Shown here: piece by piece, positions 63,221 to 64,000 of the stretch
Numbering within the stretch: the stretch's first letter is position 1
Layout: each line of letters opens with the position of its first letter
Origin: an uncultured Sinobacteraceae bacterium
GTDB taxonomy: Bacteria > Pseudomonadota > Gammaproteobacteria > Nevskiales > Nevskiaceae
Reading direction: 5' to 3'
DNA length: 64,000 nt
NCBI GenBank assembly: GCA_903822975.1
Contig: CAIJRD010000012.1
Span: forward strand, 682,001-746,000
Notes under the pieces: generated by a model
Told to the model about the DNA's origin: nothing
Database searches by the model: none
Seen by the model: the letters and a program-made list of their open reading frames with translations, nothing else
Made by a program: the position numbers and the translations under genes

Positions 63221-64000
63221 TCAAGGGCTCGGTGGAGGCGATTGCGCGGGCGCTGCGTCCTCAGGCTTTTTCTTGCGGCCGAACAGCGCACCGAGGCCTT
63301 CCTTGAGCTGGTTGGCCAGAGCGGGATTCGATGTGCCGAGCTTCTTGTCGAGCTGGTCGCCGATGCGCTGCTGCAGCTTCTCGGTGGCCTTCTGCTGCAG
63401 GGCCGCTTTCACGTCGATGCTGTAGCGCGGCTGCGCGAAGCTGCCGGTCACGTGGATTGGGATCACCACACCATTCAGATCGGCGAGCTGCTTGCCGCCC
63501 TGCCCGGTTGCGGTGTTGACGATCATCGGCTTGGCGACGTAGTCGATGGTCTGGCCGGCGATATCAACCTGGCCTGCTCCATTCACGCGGAACAACGGAC
63601 TCGCTGCGTTCAGATCATCCGAATGCAGCACGCCATTGACGATCTTGCCGGACGCGGACAGCTCGGTGAAATCGGTTTCCTGCACGGCGGTTTCGTCGTA
63701 CTGCTGGCCGCTCATGAAGGCCTCGCCCTTGCGGATGATCTGGCCGAGGTTGAAGCCTTTGACCGCGCCATTCTTGAAGCTGAACGACACGGTGCCGTCG
63801 AGCGCGCGCTTCAATTCACCAACCGTGCGGCCGGTGCCGCTGACGTTGAGCGCCACATCGCCGGTGCCGGTGAGCGTGTCCTTGCCCTGCAGATCAATCA
63901 GCAAGGGGCCGGCGCTGATCGAAGACAGCTTCAGCGATTCTGCCAACGTCGGCTTCGTGCCCGGCGTGATGCGCGTGGTGTTGCTCAGCGTTCCGCCGTA
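63221..64000 (-). CDS. AsmA family protein, 3' part
   Basis: The last 259 codons of an asmA-family gene that continues beyond the right edge. The C-terminal AsmA domain is visible: LKLSSISAGPLLIDLQGKDT, VALNVSGTGRTVGELKRALD, GTVSFSFKNGAVKGFNLGQI, and GSFAQPRYSIDVKAAL near the end, followed by a Lys/Pro-rich tail (GRKKKPEDAAPAQ). AsmA-like proteins are long beta-groove proteins anchored in the inner membrane that carry lipids towards the outer membrane. The stop is 38 bases before the START-like gene start. Confidence 0.92.
   Translation of the reverse strand, partial: YGGTLSNTTRITPGTKPTLAESLKLSSISAGPLLIDLQGKDTLTGTGDVALNVSGTGRTVGELKRALDGTVSFSFKNGAVKGFNLGQIIRKGEAFMSGQQYDETAVQETDFTELSASGKIVNGVLHSDDLNAASPLFRVNGAGQVDIAGQTIDYVAKPMIVNTATGQGGKQLADLNGVVIPIHVTGSFAQPRYSIDVKAALQQKATEKLQQRIGDQLDKKLGTSNPALANQLKEGLGALFGRKKKPEDAAPAQSPPPSP

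Overview
The window is GC-rich bacterial chromosome, most like a gammaproteobacterium of the Xanthomonadales/Nevskiales type. The basis is a mutY-yggX-tRNA-Phe block, OmpA-family envelope proteins, a DUF1329/AraC pair, TolB-like/TPR membrane proteins of the kind common in Xanthomonadaceae, and an ACAD11-type acyl-CoA dehydrogenase operon. The family-level placement is inference; no rRNA or strict marker gene is present.

Layout. 1-11 kb: two short-chain dehydrogenases (SDRs), one divergent from a LysR regulator, then envelope proteins (glycine-zipper lipoprotein, Gly/Tyr/Pro-rich secreted protein, OmpA-like protein), a lipoprotein alpha/beta hydrolase, and a DUF1329 protein divergent from an AraC regulator. 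11.4-18 kb: a tight six-gene minus-strand operon (acyl-CoA dehydrogenase, SDR, alpha/beta hydrolase, APH-type kinase, histidine phosphatase, SDR) divergent from a LysR gene. The kinase plus dehydrogenase pair suggests catabolism of hydroxyacyl-CoAs through a phosphorylated intermediate. 18.5-34.2 kb: PepSY-type protein plus ApbE, an OmpA porin-like protein with a clear terminator, a cNMP-binding/DUF1003 protein, CsbD, YajQ, an old-yellow-enzyme oxidoreductase, two hydrolases, GFA, a PPOX stress protein, a quinone reductase and a cluster of small proteins. 34.3-46.2 kb: a DUF1800/DUF1501 pair, two tandem TolB/TPR membrane proteins, and a copper-type P-ATPase preceded by a small Cys-containing ORF that overlaps its start. 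46.4-52.5 kb: LysR/SDR and LysR/peroxiredoxin divergent pairs with SDR, SnoaL-like and methyltransferase-like genes.

52.5-61 kb looks like a decayed genomic island ending at tRNA-Phe. It holds an open frame without a start codon, a 1085-residue TPR-glycosyltransferase fusion of lower GC, a GGDEF remnant, a DUF1993 gene, an 873-residue repeat protein ending in a Hint domain, an Rhs fragment, and a short integrase-N-terminus-like gene facing the tRNA 3' end. The right end (61.2-64 kb) is core chromosome: yggX, mutY, a START-like protein and the 3' part of an asmA-family gene.

A window-wide oddity is the number of short imperfect tandem repeats in intergenic DNA. Their units are 6, 7, 8, 9, 10, 11, 12, 13, 14 and 26 bp, and nearly every locus has its own unit sequence.
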